Origin: Candidatus Altimarinota bacterium
Lineage (GTDB): Bacteria > Patescibacteriota > Gracilibacteria > BD1-5 > UBA2023
Assembly (NCBI GenBank): GCA_008015855.1
Contig: SSGK01000001.1
Span: 1-5,864, forward strand
Length of the DNA stretch: 5,864 bases
Direction: 5' to 3'
Shown here: one piece after another, positions 4,491 to 5,864 of the stretch
Position numbering within the stretch: position 1 is the stretch's first letter
Layout of the letters: every line of letters starts with the position of its first letter
Position numbers and translations under genes: made by a program
Notes under the pieces: generated by a model
What the model saw: only the letters and a program-made list of their open reading frames with translations
Databases searched by the model: none
What the model was told of the DNA's origin: nothing

Positions 4491-5864
4491 ATGCGTATTT
4501 TCTCATCAAAAATACCTTTCCTTTCGTACCTTCAAATCCTTCTTTTTTGAAGTATTTTTTTCATAACTGGAATATCTGTATCATCTGCATATCAATATAA
4601 AAACCTCGATGATGGATGGATGTATAATACTGATCCTATGAAATTCCTCTCAGGAACCTATACACTCTGACCAGTAGCCATAGGATATACATCATGAGCT
4701 ATTAATCCTGCCTATAAACTCAATGTTGTTGGATGATATATTAATACGAGTAGTGGATTTTGTATTTCATGAAACTGTATTTCAAGTTGGAACTCCCTCC
4801 TTCCAAATGCTTCCAATACATGAGTTACTCTCCGTTGGACAGGAAACGGATGGAGTGATTCCAATAGTGGGGATATTCTCGTGAATGGTATTAATATAGG
4901 AAGGGGGAATGGTTCTATTATTTCAAATACAGTTTTAGGATATTCAGCATTGTCATGAAATGTTTCAGGCCATAGTAATACTGCAATTGGATATTGAGTA
5001 TTAATGTCCACTACAAATTGAAATTATAATACCGCAATTTGATTCTGAGCATTGACTTCAAATATAGATGGAAGTTGAAATGTATCTATTGGATATCAAG
5101 CACTTTCCAATAATTTATCTGGAAGCTATAATACTGCATGATGATTTCAGTCTTTATGAATGAATACATTGGGTTCTTGGAACACTGCATTCTGAAATAG
5201 TGCCCTTATACTCAATACCACCTGAAATTATAATACTGCATTATGACGAGATTCTCTTCGTAATAACCGTGTTTGAAGCTCAAATATAGCCATTTGACAT
5301 CAATCGTTATTTTCAAATCATACAGGATCAAATAGTATAGCCATTTGACATCAAGCATCTTTTCAAACAGATATTAGTAGCCCATATCCTAATATTGTTA
5401 TCTGATATCAGTCACTTTATGGAGGATCATTTACGGCATTATTAAATACTGCATACAATAACGTAGCCATTGGTTACCAGACTATGTATGGAACCACTGG
5501 AACACCATCAACGGGCTATAACAATACAACGGTTTGAAATGGAGCACTCAATAAAAATACTTCAGGAAGAGGAAACTCCACTCTTGGTTATCGTACTTTA
5601 TTTTCAAACACTACGGGTATCTATAATACCGCTATTGGTGATAGCGCTCTTTATTCTAATACTGTCGGAACGTACAATACTGCTATCTGACGAAATGCTC
5701 TTTGAGGTAACACAACAGGGTATTATAACTTTGCTATTGGATTATCAGCCCTATATATGAATGATGTATGAGATGATAATGTTGCAATCGGTGAATCAGC
5801 TCTCATGAACAATGTTATATGACATTCCAATACTGCTATTGGAAATTGGGCATGATCTGCTATA
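4491..5864 (+). CDS. Secreted repeat-rich surface protein (adhesin or tail-fibre-like), C-terminus beyond the right edge
   Basis: The 458 visible residues have no TAA or TAG. Residues 1-33 are a signal peptide: Arg/Lys start, hydrophobic core 14-28, probable cleavage after S-S-A (33). Residues 34-145 contain AYKLNVVGGYINTSSGF, a pattern common ahead of beta-rich shafts in tail-fibre and adhesin proteins, plus two close cysteines (91, 96). From residue 146 there are 17 full repeats of about 17 residues with consensus N-T-A-I-G-x-x-A-L-x-x-N-T-x-G-x-Y, then a partial one. The family link is to YadA-head/tail-fibre-type beta-roll repeats that usually trimerise; the anchor or chaperone domain expected at the C-terminus is not visible. 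TGA supplies 28 of 67 glycines. The start is the first ATG after an in-frame TAA (4476), and the signal peptide supports it. Likely job: attachment to surfaces or host cells, by inference. A prophage fibre is less likely given the signal peptide and housekeeping neighbours. Confidence 0.88.
4926..5864 (+). repeat. Tandem 51-bp coding repeats (17-residue units)
   Basis: Units start at 4926, 4977, 5028, 5079, 5130, 5181, 5232, 5283, 5334, 5391, 5460, 5523, 5574, 5625, 5676, 5727, 5778 and 5829 (the last partial). Fourteen full units are exactly 51 bp; those at 5334, 5391 and 5460 are 57, 69 and 63 bp. DNA identity between units is mostly modest while the protein pattern is kept, so selection holds the fold. 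The array continues past the window. Confidence 0.93.

Noticed and set aside
4388..4600. A hydrophobic 70-residue plus-strand frame after the ychF terminator
   Set aside because: It begins inside the terminator hairpin and overlaps the signal peptide of the surface protein in another frame; its hydrophobic look comes from T-rich DNA.
4712..5011. A 99-residue minus-strand frame opposite the surface protein
   Set aside because: It is antisense to the N-terminal region of a continuous plus-strand gene and has no start signals or recognisable motifs.
4926..5864. CRISPR-like or non-coding tandem repeat array
   Set aside because: The 51-bp period is in frame, units diverge mostly while keeping the protein pattern, and there are no near-identical direct repeats separated by unique spacers.
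4491..5864. Prophage tail-fibre gene
   Set aside because: The repeat type is shared with phage fibres, but a signal peptide is present and no other phage gene is in the window. It is not fully excluded because the right flank is unseen.
992..5864. TGA as selenocysteine or as tryptophan (table 4)
   Set aside because: The number of TGA codons is far too high for selenocysteine, and Trp or Cys would be impossible in the Walker A and G3 loops; Gly fits all conserved positions.

Overview
The window reads as chromosomal DNA from a bacterium that translates UGA as glycine (translation table 25). That code is known from the candidate phyla Gracilibacteria (BD1-5) and Absconditabacteria (SR1); nothing here separates the two. 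The DNA is AT-rich. Read with the standard code, every larger gene shatters into fragments. Read with TGA = Gly, six continuous genes appear that carry 67 in-frame TGA codons and close (where the end is visible) on TAA or TAG. The recoded glycines fall on invariant positions: the Walker A loop of RadA, the G3 region of YchF, and the fixed glycine of a 17-residue repeat. This is the main interpretive key to the window.

Left part, minus strand: a GNAT-family acetyltransferase runs off the left edge. Upstream of it lie a tRNA-Cys(GCA) gene with its own promoter and terminator, and a 61-residue protein of unknown function enclosed by a near-consensus promoter and a hairpin terminator. A 126-bp divergent intergenic region follows.

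Middle, plus strand: a probable four-gene operon, recX - radA - small two-helix membrane protein - ychF, with gaps of 5, 63 and 14 bp, closed by a strong terminator. RecX and RadA both act on recombination (RecX modulates RecA filaments, RadA processes RecA-made branched intermediates). YchF is a ribosome-associated translation-type ATPase/GTPase. The membrane protein is unrecognised.

Right part, plus strand: a secreted surface protein, cut by the right edge after 458 residues. It has a signal peptide, a tail-fibre-like N-terminal region and at least 17 full copies of a 17-residue N-T-A-I-G-x-x-A-L repeat, expected to form a beta-roll stalk or head like those of trimeric adhesins and tail fibres. 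It is the most distinctive object in the window and a plausible host-contact or attachment protein.

No CRISPR array, insertion sequence, prophage gene or rRNA was seen. Start codons generally lack a clear Shine-Dalgarno sequence.
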